The notes beneath the pieces are model-generated. The model was not told the DNA's origin, made no database searches, and was given only the letters and a program-made list of their open reading frames with translations. From Nocardioides bizhenqiangii (GTDB taxonomy: Bacteria > Actinomycetota > Actinomycetes > Propionibacteriales > Nocardioidaceae): a stretch of 64,000 nucleotides of DNA. Positions 9,052 to 16,322 of this stretch are shown in pieces (within the stretch, counting starts at the first letter, position 1; each line of letters opens with the position of its first letter). A program made the translations under genes and the position numbers. The stretch is taken from contig NZ_CP141059.1 of NCBI RefSeq assembly GCF_034661235.1, positions 1,426,001 through 1,490,000 on the forward strand, given 5' to 3'.

Positions 9052-9096
9052 ATGCGGCAGTTCTTCGTACTTATCGTGCGCCGCGGCGAGGCCTGA
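9052..9096 (+). CDS. Putative leader peptide upstream of leuB
   Basis: A 14-codon ORF encoding MRQFFVLIVRRGEA. Codons 4-9 are TTC TTC GTA CTT ATC GTG, a run of Phe and all three branched-chain residues, including codons that are rare in this genome (GTA, CTT). The last codons and the stop lie inside the 5' arm of a strong hairpin. The design matches actinobacterial branched-chain leader peptides, in which ribosome stalling controls folding of the downstream RNA. It would sense Leu/Val/Ile supply for leuB 270 nt downstream. It is too short for standard gene finders. Confidence 0.6.
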   Translation: MRQFFVLIVRRGEA

Positions 9097-9116
9097 GAGA
9101 GGCCACCTCGCCGCGG
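9081..9116 (+). promoter_or_regulatory. Hairpin overlapping the leader peptide stop
   Basis: CCGCGGCGAGG (9081-9091) and CCTCGCCGCGG (9106-9116) form a perfect 11-bp stem. An alternative inner pairing, GGCCT with AGGCC (9090-9094 with 9100-9104), is also possible. A ribosome on the leader codons would cover the 5' arm, so this is a candidate pause or anti-terminator element. Confidence 0.6.
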
Positions 9117-9144
9117 TGACTGCGGCGTGCATCCCTCGCCCGCG

Positions 9145-9179
9145 TGGGCTTCTCATCCAAACTCGGTAGAAGCCCATTT
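9145..9179 (+). terminator. Candidate attenuator hairpin before leuB
   Basis: TGGGCTTCT (9145-9153) pairs with AGAAGCCCA (9168-9176), a 9-bp stem with a 14-nt loop followed by only TTT. It is weaker than the cimA attenuator. It lies between the leader peptide and the next small gene, where an attenuator would be expected. Confidence 0.4.
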
Positions 9180-9194
9180 GCCTGGAAGGCGAGC

Positions 9195-9356
9195 ATGACC
9201 ATGTACGACATGTATCCGGACTGGGGCCCGGCGAAGAACGACCCCGATCACCCGCTGCACCGCAACAGCCACAGCGATGCCCTGCAGAGCGCGTTCAACC
9301 GGTCGGCAGGGACTGCCCTGCGAGACGACGACGAGCCTCGTCCCGACGACAACTAA
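9195..9356 (+). CDS. Small conserved-looking protein upstream of leuB
   Basis: A 53-residue hydrophilic protein beginning [13 protein letters not shown] and ending in an acidic tail ([10 protein letters not shown]). The chosen ATG has GGAAGG 5 nt upstream. The frame stays open to 9144, but that part lies in the hairpin. The composition (Tyr/Trp/Met-rich start, His/Asn-rich middle) is not what random high-GC sequence gives, so I consider it real. It sits between the leader hairpins and leuB, 11 nt before leuB, and is probably co-transcribed. Function unknown. Confidence 0.6.
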   Translation: MTMYDMYPDWGPAKNDPDHPLHRNSHSDALQSAFNRSAGTALRDDDEPRPDDN

Positions 9357-9367
9357 CGTCTCCGCCC

Positions 9368-10477
9368 ATGACCTCTGCGACCAGCAGCACCGCATCCACC
9401 GTCGCGCCCGCCGAAGGGAGCGTGGCCCTCGCCGTCGTCCCCGGTGACGGCATCGGACCCGAGGTGACGGACGAGGCGCTGAAGGTGCTCGAGGTCGCGG
9501 CCCCTGCAGGAGTGAAGTTCGAAAAAACCCGCTACGACCTGGGCGCCGAGCGGTACCTCGCCACCCATGAGGTGCTGCCCGACTCCGTGCTCGCCGAGAT
9601 CCGGCGGCACGACGCGATCCTGCTCGGAGCGGTCGGCGGCAAGCCGAACGACCCCAACCTGCCGCCGGGGATCCTCGAGCGCGGGCTGCTGCTGCGGCTG
9701 CGCTTCGAGCTCGACCACTACGTCAACCTGCGCCCGTCGCGGATCTACCCGGGCGCGGTCTCGCCGCTCTCGACCGAGATCCTCGGCAAGGGCGACGTCG
9801 ACTTCGTGGTCGTGCGCGAGGGCACCGAGGGCCCGTACACCGGCAACGGCGGCGCACTGAGGACGGGAACCCCGGCCGAGGTCGCGACCGAGGTGTCGGT
9901 CAACACGGCGTACGGCGTGGAGCGGGTCATCCGCGACGCCTTCGCCCGTGCGCAGCGCCGGCCCCGCAAGAAGCTCACCCTGGTCCACAAGACCAACGTG
10001 CTCGTCAACGCGGGGTCGCTGTGGTGGCGCCTGTTCGAGGAGGTGGCGGCGGAGCATCCCGACGTCACCACCGACTACTGCCACATCGACGCGGTGATGA
10101 TCTACCTCGCGACGGACCCGCAGCGGTTCGACGTGATCGTCACCGACAACCTGTTCGGCGACATCGTCACCGACCTCGCCGCCGCGATCACCGGCGGCAT
10201 CGGCCTCGCGGCCTCGGGCAACGTCAACCCCGACCGCACCACGCCCTCGATGTTCGAGCCGGTGCACGGCTCGGCGCCCGACATCGCGGGCCAGCTGGTC
10301 GCGGACCCCACCGCCGCGATCCTCAGCGGCGCGCTGCTGCTCGACCACCTCGGACACCCCGAGGCGGCCGCGCGGATCGAGGCCGCCGTCATCGACGATC
10401 TCGCCGCCCGGACGCCGGGCCGGCAGCGGTCGACGCCCGAGGTGGGCGACGCGATCGCGGCCCGAGTAACGGGTTAG
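9368..10477 (+). CDS. leuB: 3-isopropylmalate dehydrogenase
   Basis: A 369-residue NAD-dependent beta-decarboxylating dehydrogenase of leucine synthesis. It oxidises and decarboxylates 3-isopropylmalate to 2-ketoisocaproate. Visible family features are [11 protein letters not shown] near the N-terminus, [13 protein letters not shown], the REGTEG loop, the catalytic LVHKTNVL lysine segment, [22 protein letters not shown] and the [15 protein letters not shown]-binding loop. The first 18 residues (Ser/Thr/Ala-rich) precede the conserved core, so the true start could be slightly downstream. It is followed 75 nt later by ilvE, which makes the final amino acids from the keto acids. Confidence 0.95.
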   Translation: MTSATSSTASTVAPAEGSVALAVVPGDGIGPEVTDEALKVLEVAAPAGVKFEKTRYDLGAERYLATHEVLPDSVLAEIRRHDAILLGAVGGKPNDPNLPPGILERGLLLRLRFELDHYVNLRPSRIYPGAVSPLSTEILGKGDVDFVVVREGTEGPYTGNGGALRTGTPAEVATEVSVNTAYGVERVIRDAFARAQRRPRKKLTLVHKTNVLVNAGSLWWRLFEEVAAEHPDVTTDYCHIDAVMIYLATDPQRFDVIVTDNLFGDIVTDLAAAITGGIGLAASGNVNPDRTTPSMFEPVHGSAPDIAGQLVADPTAAILSGALLLDHLGHPEAAARIEAAVIDDLAARTPGRQRSTPEVGDAIAARVTG

Positions 10478-10539
10478 TCAGTAGTCCGGCTCTCATGCCG
10501 GCAGAAAGACCGACTCTCCCAACTACTAGGACGTTCGAC

Positions 10540-10545
10540 TATCTT
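10540..10545 (+). promoter_or_regulatory. Probable -10 box of ilvE (leaderless)
   Basis: TATCTT lies so that transcription would begin at or next to the ATG at 10553. No Shine-Dalgarno sequence stands at a useful distance, which favours leaderless translation. Confidence 0.45.
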
Positions 10546-10552
10546 GTCTGAC

Positions 10553-11632
10553 ATGCAGATCACCACCACGCTCACGTCGTCTCCGACCGATGACGCGCGG
10601 TTGGCCGAGATCCTCGCGAACCCCGGGTTCGGCACCCACTTCACCGACCACATGTTCACGGTCGAGTGGACGCCGGCGGACGGCTGGCACCAGGCGCGGA
10701 TCACGCCGTACGGCCCGATCACGCTCGACCCGGCCGCCGCGGTCCTGCACTACGCGCAGGAGATCTTCGAGGGCATGAAGGCCTACCGCCACGGCGACGG
10801 CTCGGTGTGGATGTTCCGGCCGGAGGCCAACGCCGAGCGGATGGTCCGCTCCTGCCACCGGCTGGCGCTCCCGGTGCTCGACGTGCCCGACTTCGTGCAG
10901 GCGGTCGCCGCGCTGGTCGAGGTCGACCAGCGCTGGGTGCCGGCCAACGAGGAGGGCGGCGAGAAGAGCCTCTACGTGCGGCCCTTCATGTTCGCCTCGG
11001 AGAAGTTCCTGGGTGTGCGACCCGCCGAGCACGTCACGTTCATGGTGATCGCCAGCCCGGCCGGTGCGTACTTCAAGGGCGGGGCCAAGCCGGTCAACCT
11101 GTGGCTCACCGAGGAATACACCCGCGCCGGTCGGGGTGGCATGGGCGCTGCCAAGACCGGCGGCAACTACGCCAGCTCGCTCATCGCGCAGCAGGAGGCC
11201 TACGCCAACGGCTGCGACCAGGTGGTCTTCCTGGACGCCGAAGAGGGCAAGTACGTCGAGGAGCTCGGCGGCATGAACATGTACTTCGTCTACGACGACG
11301 GCAACGTGGTCACCCCCGAGACCGGCACCATCCTCGAGGGCATCACCCGCGCCAGCATCATGGAGCTCGCGGGCAAGATGGGCCATCACGTGACCGAGCG
11401 GAAGTTCGGCATCGACGAGTGGCGTCAGGGCGTCGCGGACGGCCGGATCGTCGAGATCTTCGCCTGCGGCACCGCCGCGGTCGTGACCCCGGTCGGCGAG
11501 CTGCGCACCAAGGACGGCGTCACCCCCGCCCCCTCCCGTTCCGAGCTGACCATGCAGATCCGCGACGCGCTCGTCGACGTCCAGTTCGGCCGGGCCGAGG
11601 ACACGTTCGGCTGGATGCGCCAGATCGTCTGA
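10553..11632 (+). CDS. ilvE: Branched-chain amino-acid aminotransferase
   Basis: A 359-residue fold-type IV PLP aminotransferase that makes Leu, Ile and Val from their keto acids with glutamate. The PLP lysine is Lys201 in GAAKTGGNYA. Other family features are QEIFEGMKAY, RPEANAERM, the substrate loop LWLTEEYTRAGRGG and the C-terminal EIFACGTAAVVTPVGEL. I place the start at ATG 10553 because of the -10 box; a TTG three codons upstream is an alternative. The gene follows leuB, consistent with a branched-chain cluster. A decayed duplicate of its 3' end lies 2 kb downstream. Confidence 0.93.
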   Translation: MQITTTLTSSPTDDARLAEILANPGFGTHFTDHMFTVEWTPADGWHQARITPYGPITLDPAAAVLHYAQEIFEGMKAYRHGDGSVWMFRPEANAERMVRSCHRLALPVLDVPDFVQAVAALVEVDQRWVPANEEGGEKSLYVRPFMFASEKFLGVRPAEHVTFMVIASPAGAYFKGGAKPVNLWLTEEYTRAGRGGMGAAKTGGNYASSLIAQQEAYANGCDQVVFLDAEEGKYVEELGGMNMYFVYDDGNVVTPETGTILEGITRASIMELAGKMGHHVTERKFGIDEWRQGVADGRIVEIFACGTAAVVTPVGELRTKDGVTPAPSRSELTMQIRDALVDVQFGRAEDTFGWMRQIV

Positions 11633-12026
11633 AGTCCGCGATGTTTTCGTCGGGCTGAGCTGGCTCGCCCCAAGCCGTGCACGTCGCACCGTCGACCATC
11701 TGCCACGCACAGAGTTGCCCTCGGTGGGTTCGGCCTCGCCTGATTGGGCGACGCCAAACCGGGTGAGAGCAATCGGATGCGTCCGCATCCCCAACGCGCG
11801 CCGTGCGCCATCGCTCTGCGGACACGGGGCGTGCCCGCCGCGCTCGCACCCACGGGTGTGAGCGTGTCTCACCCGAAGGCAAGACCGACGGGCACGCACC
11901 TGACCAGTACCCGTCGGCTCGAGAATGACGCGCTTCGGCCCGAATCGGCGTGCGGCTCCGAGCGCACGCAGGGCGGCAGACTCGGAGGTTGTCAGACTGC
12001 GTGACCCACCTGTGTCCCGAAAGGCC
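11633..12026. other. Gene-free stretch downstream of ilvE
   Basis: About 390 nt with no convincing gene, hairpin with T-run or RNA gene. A frame open from 11744 to 12004 encodes an Arg/Pro/Thr-rich sequence without a ribosome binding site. An imperfect stem (CGGGTGTGAG with CTCACCCG) stands at about 11852-11876. It is the left flank of the insertion that ends at the ilvE fragment. Confidence 0.5.
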
Positions 12027-13049
12027 TCACTGAGCGGGGGCGGGCTTGGCCTCCAGAAGGCACATGATGCCGGGCGTCACGATGGCGCGGGTCAGGCGTA
12101 GACCGGCCGCAGCAAACAGTTCCGCGAACTCTGCCTCTGTGCGTTCTCTGCCCCCGGGTAGCACCATCATGTGTACATCCAAGAGCGGTCCGTCGTCGCC
12201 GGAGTTGGGGGCGCCGATCACCACCTCCGCGAGCACGACTCTGCCTTCGGGATTCATGGCTCGAGCACAGTGGCTGAGGATCTTGACTGCGTCTTCGTCC
12301 TCCCAGTCGTGGATGATCCACTTGAGCAGGTAGAGGTCAGCTCCCTCCGGGACACCCTCGAAGAAGTCTCCGCCCACGGTTGTGCATCGGTCAGCCACCC
12401 CGTCCTGACGCAGCGTATTTCCGGCGCCGCCCACGACGTGGGGTTGGTCAAAAATCACTCCTCGGAGCGCCGGGTGCGCCCTGAGTATCGCCGACATCAA
12501 CCGGCCCTCACCACCGCCCACGTCGACCACGGTGCGCACACCTGAGAAGTCGTAGGCCTCGACGATCTGTGGGATTTCGGCAGTTGAGAAACTGGTCATG
12601 CGGCGATCGAACATGCGCGCCTCGTCCGGATGATCCGCGAGGTACTCGAAGAGCGACATCCCGTGGACATGGCGGAACGCGTTCTCACCGGTGGCGACCG
12701 TATGAGCCAGGGCACCGTAGGCGCGGTACCACGGGCCTGCATCGAAGACGGCGATCTCTCGCTGCGACGCTGGATGCTGGGTGCGCAGCAGGTCGGAGAT
12801 GGGGGTGATCGCGAACCGCCTCTCCGGGAGCTCGGCGAAGATGCCCCTCACGGCCAAGACGCGCAGGACACGATAGAGCGCGTCCGGATCTGAACCCGTG
12901 GCATCGGCCAACTCATCTGACGTGAGCGGTCCGTCCCCCAGCAGGTCAGCAATCCCAAGTCGAGCCGCCACAGCGACGAACTGGGTGTCCTTGTAGCCGT
13001 CGATCATTCGGTCAAGCGCCGACTCGGCCTCTTCGTCCGAAGGCTCCAC
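12027..13049 (-). CDS. Methyltransf_2-type O-methyltransferase
   Basis: A 340-residue protein of the plant/actinobacterial O-methyltransferase family, which also includes polyketide and hydroxyneurosporene methyltransferases. An N-terminal helical dimerisation domain with winged-helix fold (about residues 10-95, with TSDELADATGSDPDALYRVLR) precedes the SAM domain. SAM motif I is VVDVGGGEG near residue 170. The family motif LLKWIIHDWED is present. Such enzymes usually methylate secondary metabolites, yet no biosynthetic genes are nearby. The surrounding segment is bounded by ilvE and an ilvE fragment, and its base composition is less GC-biased than its neighbours, so horizontal acquisition is plausible. 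Confidence 0.85.
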   Translation of the reverse strand: MEPSDEEAESALDRMIDGYKDTQFVAVAARLGIADLLGDGPLTSDELADATGSDPDALYRVLRVLAVRGIFAELPERRFAITPISDLLRTQHPASQREIAVFDAGPWYRAYGALAHTVATGENAFRHVHGMSLFEYLADHPDEARMFDRRMTSFSTAEIPQIVEAYDFSGVRTVVDVGGGEGRLMSAILRAHPALRGVIFDQPHVVGGAGNTLRQDGVADRCTTVGGDFFEGVPEGADLYLLKWIIHDWEDEDAVKILSHCARAMNPEGRVVLAEVVIGAPNSGDDGPLLDVHMMVLPGGRERTEAEFAELFAAAGLRLTRAIVTPGIMCLLEAKPAPAQ

Positions 13050-13203
13050 TCCGCGTCACCACCCCTACCGTGCCGTCTTCTTCGCGATGCTGTCACGACA
13101 CAGCCAGGCGCGCACAGGCCCGCGCGAAACGCGCGGCCGCCGGCCGTGCCAGGTGCCCCAATGCCCGATTGCTCCGTGCATGCGGCGGTCGCTCGCTCAG
13201 CGC

Positions 13204-13602
13204 CTACGCGCGGTACTGGACCTCGTAACGAGTCCCTACTTCTGCCTGGAGCCGCGCCGCCAGCTGGCCAGCCCGCACGTCCAACTCTTGCTGACGTGCC
13301 CGCCACTCGTCGGTGGACGGGCGGTGATTGAGCACGTCCATGTCTCTTTGCCAGCCCAGGAGGTCTGCGATCAAGGATTCGCTGATTCCGAGCGCTCGCT
13401 GCAACCAGATGGGGTCGTCCGGGAGCAGCCCGTCGACACCCCACAACGGACCAGCGCTCTCGTCCCACATGATTCGAAGGTGGGAGCCGTCGACGGTGTG
13501 GTCGTCGTCGACATCGGGCTCCTCGCCCAGCGGCACGGCCAACCAGTAGGAGCCGTTCGGGTAGTTGCCGAAATATGGACGAGGTGCCTCACGTTCTTCC
13601 AC
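13204..13602 (-). CDS. Hypothetical protein, possibly 5'-truncated
   Basis: About 132 residues, Trp- and Asp-rich (PYFGNYPNGSYWLAVPLG, then IMWDESAGPLWGVDG, then DPIWLQRALG), ending in a helical segment with RARQQELDVRAGQLAARLQ. I do not recognise a family. The GTG at 13602 is the best start. The frame continues upstream, but within 50 nt it runs into the antisense of the ilvE fragment, so the natural N-terminus may have been lost when that junction formed. It lies 154 nt from the methyltransferase start, on the same strand, and may be co-transcribed with it. Confidence 0.55.
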   Translation of the reverse strand: MEEREAPRPYFGNYPNGSYWLAVPLGEEPDVDDDHTVDGSHLRIMWDESAGPLWGVDGLLPDDPIWLQRALGISESLIADLLGWQRDMDVLNHRPSTDEWRARQQELDVRAGQLAARLQAEVGTRYEVQYRA

Positions 13603-13650
13603 GACGGTAGTGGACCACGTGGCGACGGCGTTCTCCTCGGCAGTTTGCGC

Positions 13651-13761
13651 CGGCCGGCGCGTCGAGATCTTCGCCTGCGGCACCGCCGCGGTCGCGACCC
13701 CGGTCGGCGAGCTGCCCACCAAGGACGGACACCTTCGGCTGGATTGCGCCGGATCTGCTGA
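13651..13761 (+). pseudogene. Decayed copy of the ilvE 3' end
   Basis: The 68 nt at 13661-13728 match ilvE 11450-11517 with two mismatches. The next 33 nt match the last 32 nt of ilvE (11601-11632), including the stop, with a few changes. An 83-nt piece of ilvE is missing between the two blocks, between GGAC-containing sequences. There is no start and the frame is broken, so it cannot be functional. With the intact ilvE end it brackets about 2 kb containing the methyltransferase. Confidence 0.85.
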
Positions 13762-13899
13762 GCCAGCGGTTCGACGTCCGCGGCCGCGGCGTTTGCGGTT
13801 CTGGTAGCGGTCGCAGCGTGAGCGCGTGCATCGCCGAGTCCGCGTGCTTAGTGTCGAAGGATTCGATGTTCCGTCTCGGGTGAGTGGGAGGGATCTGAA

Positions 13900-14253
13900 A
13901 TGAACTACCGACGGATCGCCATCAGTGGGGTCGCGGCAGTCGCCGCGATACTCGTCACCGCAGTGCCGGCAGACGCGCACTTCTGCTACAAGAACAAGCT
14001 CACGCCCCAAGCAGCCGCTGGCATGGCGCGGTCGCAGGGATTCGTGACCTTCGGCGAGCTCGCGTTCCAGTTCACCGGCCTGTGTCCGGCCGGCATCGCG
14101 GTACTGGCCGACGCGGCCGGCGTCACCACCGGCACGCCGATCCACGCCAGAGCAGTGATGGCCGGTGGCAGCGGCGGCAACAAGGCGATCCGTCACCTCG
14201 ACTTCGACGCGATCGACGCAGCCTTCCCGGACGCGGTAGCCGCCTGCACCTGA
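13900..14253 (+). CDS. Small secreted protein, unknown function
   Basis: A 117-residue protein with a Sec signal peptide: basic start MNYRRIA, hydrophobic core and an ADA/H cleavage site near residue 27. The mature 90 residues contain three Cys (in HFCYKN, GLCPAG and the C-terminal AACT) and a Gly-rich patch (AGGSGGNK). I do not recognise the family. GAGGGATCTGAA upstream of the ATG gives a plausible ribosome binding site. It stands alone between the ilvE fragment and the kinase gene. Confidence 0.65.
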   Translation: MNYRRIAISGVAAVAAILVTAVPADAHFCYKNKLTPQAAAGMARSQGFVTFGELAFQFTGLCPAGIAVLADAAGVTTGTPIHARAVMAGGSGGNKAIRHLDFDAIDAAFPDAVAACT

Positions 14254-14408
14254 CGTCTCGGGCACCGGTTCGGGTCGGTGGTCAGTCCTCGGCAGCGCGG
14301 TAGACCGCGTCGCGCAGGCGCGCCGTCCGCCGAGGTAACGGGCGACTCGACGTCGAGCAGCACGGTGAATCAAGACGCGGCCTACGCGTCGGACGACGCT
14401 GCGCTGGG

Positions 14409-14414
14409 TAGCCT
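14409..14414 (+). promoter_or_regulatory. Probable -10 box of the kinase gene (leaderless)
   Basis: TAGCCT stands 6 nt before the GTG start, the geometry of leaderless actinobacterial promoters. No ribosome binding site is visible. Confidence 0.4.
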
Positions 14415-14420
14415 CTGAAC

Positions 14421-16046
14421 GTGACGACCCAACCGCAGGGCGAGTCGCCCACGCGGGTGGGCGACTACACGCTGCTGACCCGACTCGGTGAGGGCGGCAT
14501 GGGCATCGTCCACCTCGCCCGGAGCACCGACGGCCGCCGGGTCGCGCTCAAGGTGTTGCGACCCCACATCGTGGGCGACGAGGAGGCCCGGGCCCGGCTC
14601 GCGCGCGAGGTCAACACCCTGATGCGGGTACGCAGCCCCTGGATCGCCGAGTTCCTCGACGCCGATCCGTGGGCGGAGATCCCCTACGTCGTCACCCGCT
14701 ACGTGCCGGGCCTGTCGCTCCACGACTACGTCGTCGAGGAGGGACCGATCGAGGATCGGGACCTGTTCTGGCTCGCCGGGTGTCTGGCGGAAGGCGTCGC
14801 CGCGGTCCACCACGCCGGCGTGCTCCACCGCGACATCAAGCCCTCCAACGTGCTGATGGAGGGCCGCACGCCGATCCTCATCGACTTCGGCCTCGCCCGG
14901 GTCACCGACGACCCGCGGCTCACCCAGACCGGCTGGCTGCTCGGCACGCCTGGATACCTCGCGCCCGAGATCCTGTACGGCGACGACGCGACTCCCGCGG
15001 CCGACGTGCACGCCTGGGCGGCGACGGTCGCGTACGGCGCCACCGGGCGACCGCCGTACGGCCGCGGCCCGTCGATGGCGATCATGGACCGTGCCCGCCG
15101 CGGCGAGCACGATCTCACCGGTGTCGAGGGGCCGCTCGCGGCCGTCCTCGACGCCGCGCTCGCCCCCGACCCGCTCGCCCGGCCGACCCTCGGCGAGCTG
15201 CTCGCGTGGCTGCGGCCGCTGAGCACGCAGCCGTCGGCACCGGCGGTGCCGCCGCCGGTCGCCGACGTCCCGGACGACGAGTTCACGCTGCCGGTCGCGC
15301 TCGCGAACGGCGGTCTCGAACCGCGCACCGCAGCCACCCTTCCGGAGCCCCGCCCACCGACCCGGTTGATGACCGGCGCGGTCCCGCCGCCTGATCCGGC
15401 CCGCTATCCGGCGCCGCCGACCATCGCACCCACCCCCGCGGTCGCCCAGTGGGAGCAGGAGTGGGACGCCCGGCTGCTCGGACCCCCGAAGGTCCCCCTC
15501 GGCGAGCGGATCCGCCGCGGCGTCGCGGTCGGTTGCGGGGGACTCGCCGTGGGTGCGGCGACCGCCCTCGCGCCCTACATCACGGCTGTCGCCGTCGTCC
15601 TCGGCGTCTGGCTGCTGCGCACCGGCTCGCTGGCGGCGTCCGCGGGTGCCGATCGACGTACCACCCGCGGCAGCAAGTGGTACGACGGGGCGCAGCTCGC
15701 ATTCACCACCCCATGGCACTCCCTCCGTGCGGTCACCGGCACGGTCGTGCTCGTCCTCTGGAGCCTGGGGCTGGCCCTCGCGGCCGCCCTGCTCTGCTAC
15801 GCCGCGGCGCTCGATGGGGCGGCGACCCTCTTCGCGGGCGGCACCGCCCTCGGCATCGCGCTGTGGTCCGGGCCCGGTGCCAGCCGGTTGCGCTCACCGC
15901 TCTCGCGGATCGTCTACCCGCTCGCCAGCAGGTGGGGCCGCTGGCTGGCGATGTGCGGCGTCCTGCTCCTCGTCGCGGCCGTGCTCGGCCTGGTCGTCGC
16001 GGCGGAGGGCGTGCACTGGATCCCGGCGTCCACTCCGCCGTTCTGA
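14421..16046 (+). CDS. Membrane-anchored Ser/Thr protein kinase
   Basis: A 541-residue kinase. The Hanks-type kinase domain covers about residues 14-270: Gly loop LGEGGMGIV, Lys44 in VALKVL, catalytic Asp138 in HRDIKPSN, DFG and GTPGYLAPE. A Pro-rich linker follows (about 275-355). The C-terminus has four or five predicted membrane helices (about 365-395, 437-465, 470-490 and 510-535) instead of the single helix with PASTA domains typical of PknB. The sensor part is therefore the membrane domain itself. It is monocistronic, followed by repeats and the cimA leader. Confidence 0.92.
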   Translation: MTTQPQGESPTRVGDYTLLTRLGEGGMGIVHLARSTDGRRVALKVLRPHIVGDEEARARLAREVNTLMRVRSPWIAEFLDADPWAEIPYVVTRYVPGLSLHDYVVEEGPIEDRDLFWLAGCLAEGVAAVHHAGVLHRDIKPSNVLMEGRTPILIDFGLARVTDDPRLTQTGWLLGTPGYLAPEILYGDDATPAADVHAWAATVAYGATGRPPYGRGPSMAIMDRARRGEHDLTGVEGPLAAVLDAALAPDPLARPTLGELLAWLRPLSTQPSAPAVPPPVADVPDDEFTLPVALANGGLEPRTAATLPEPRPPTRLMTGAVPPPDPARYPAPPTIAPTPAVAQWEQEWDARLLGPPKVPLGERIRRGVAVGCGGLAVGAATALAPYITAVAVVLGVWLLRTGSLAASAGADRRTTRGSKWYDGAQLAFTTPWHSLRAVTGTVVLVLWSLGLALAAALLCYAAALDGAATLFAGGTALGIALWSGPGASRLRSPLSRIVYPLASRWGRWLAMCGVLLLVAAVLGLVVAAEGVHWIPASTPPF

Positions 16047-16125
16047 CGACCCCGCGACCGAGCTTGCGAGGTCGCGGACCAGGTCGGCAGGTCGAGTAGC
16101 GGCACGGCTGAGGCACGAAGCCGTG

Positions 16126-16171
16126 ACCCGCGTATCGAAACCAGCCCCGCGTACCCGCGTATCGAGACCAG
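16126..16171. repeat. Tandem 19-nt intergenic repeat
   Basis: ACCCGCGTATCGAAACCAG (16126-16144) is repeated at 16153-16171 with one change. Just upstream stands GGTCGAGTAGCGGCACGG. Together these look like the GGTCGAGTAGC...GTATCGA(A/G)ACCA element that is scattered between genes in Nocardioides-type genomes. It lies between the kinase stop and the cimA leader. Confidence 0.6.
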
Positions 16172-16207
16172 GACACCGAAGGTCGCGCGGCGTGGCAGAC
16201 TAAGAGG

Positions 16208-16240
16208 GTGCAGCACCGTTTCGCCATCATCATTAGCTAG
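16208..16240 (+). CDS. Isoleucine-rich leader peptide of cimA
   Basis: A 10-codon ORF starting with GTG (MQHRFAIIIS) in which codons 7-9 are three consecutive Ile codons (ATC ATC ATT). It is followed directly by two hairpins, the second a classic intrinsic terminator, and then by cimA, the committed enzyme of the citramalate route to isoleucine. Ribosome stalling at the Ile codons when Ile-tRNA is scarce would prevent termination. A CAGACT sequence 6 nt before the GTG may be the -10, making the leader transcript leaderless. Confidence 0.8.
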   Translation: MQHRFAIIIS

Positions 16241-16262
16241 CGCGTCGAGCCCCTCGACGCGC
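16240..16262 (+). promoter_or_regulatory. Upper hairpin of the cimA attenuator
   Basis: GCGCGTCGAG pairs with CTCGACGCGC in a perfect 10-bp stem with a CCC loop, starting at the last base of the leader stop codon. A stalled or terminating ribosome would influence whether it forms. Confidence 0.7.
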
Positions 16263-16263
16263 C

Positions 16264-16293
16264 AACCTCTCGTCTCCGAGAGGTTTTTCTTTT
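16264..16293 (+). terminator. Attenuator terminator of cimA
   Basis: AACCTCTC and GAGAGGTT form an 8-bp stem with a 6-nt loop, followed by TTTTTCTTTT. Such a T-run is exceptional in this GC-rich sequence. It ends 29 nt before the cimA start. Confidence 0.85.
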
Positions 16294-16322
16294 GCCCGGA
16301 CGATCCGACCCGAGAGACACCG

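Noticed and set aside
11744..12004. 86-codon frame downstream of ilvE
   Set aside because: No ribosome binding site, low-complexity composition and no recognisable protein pattern.
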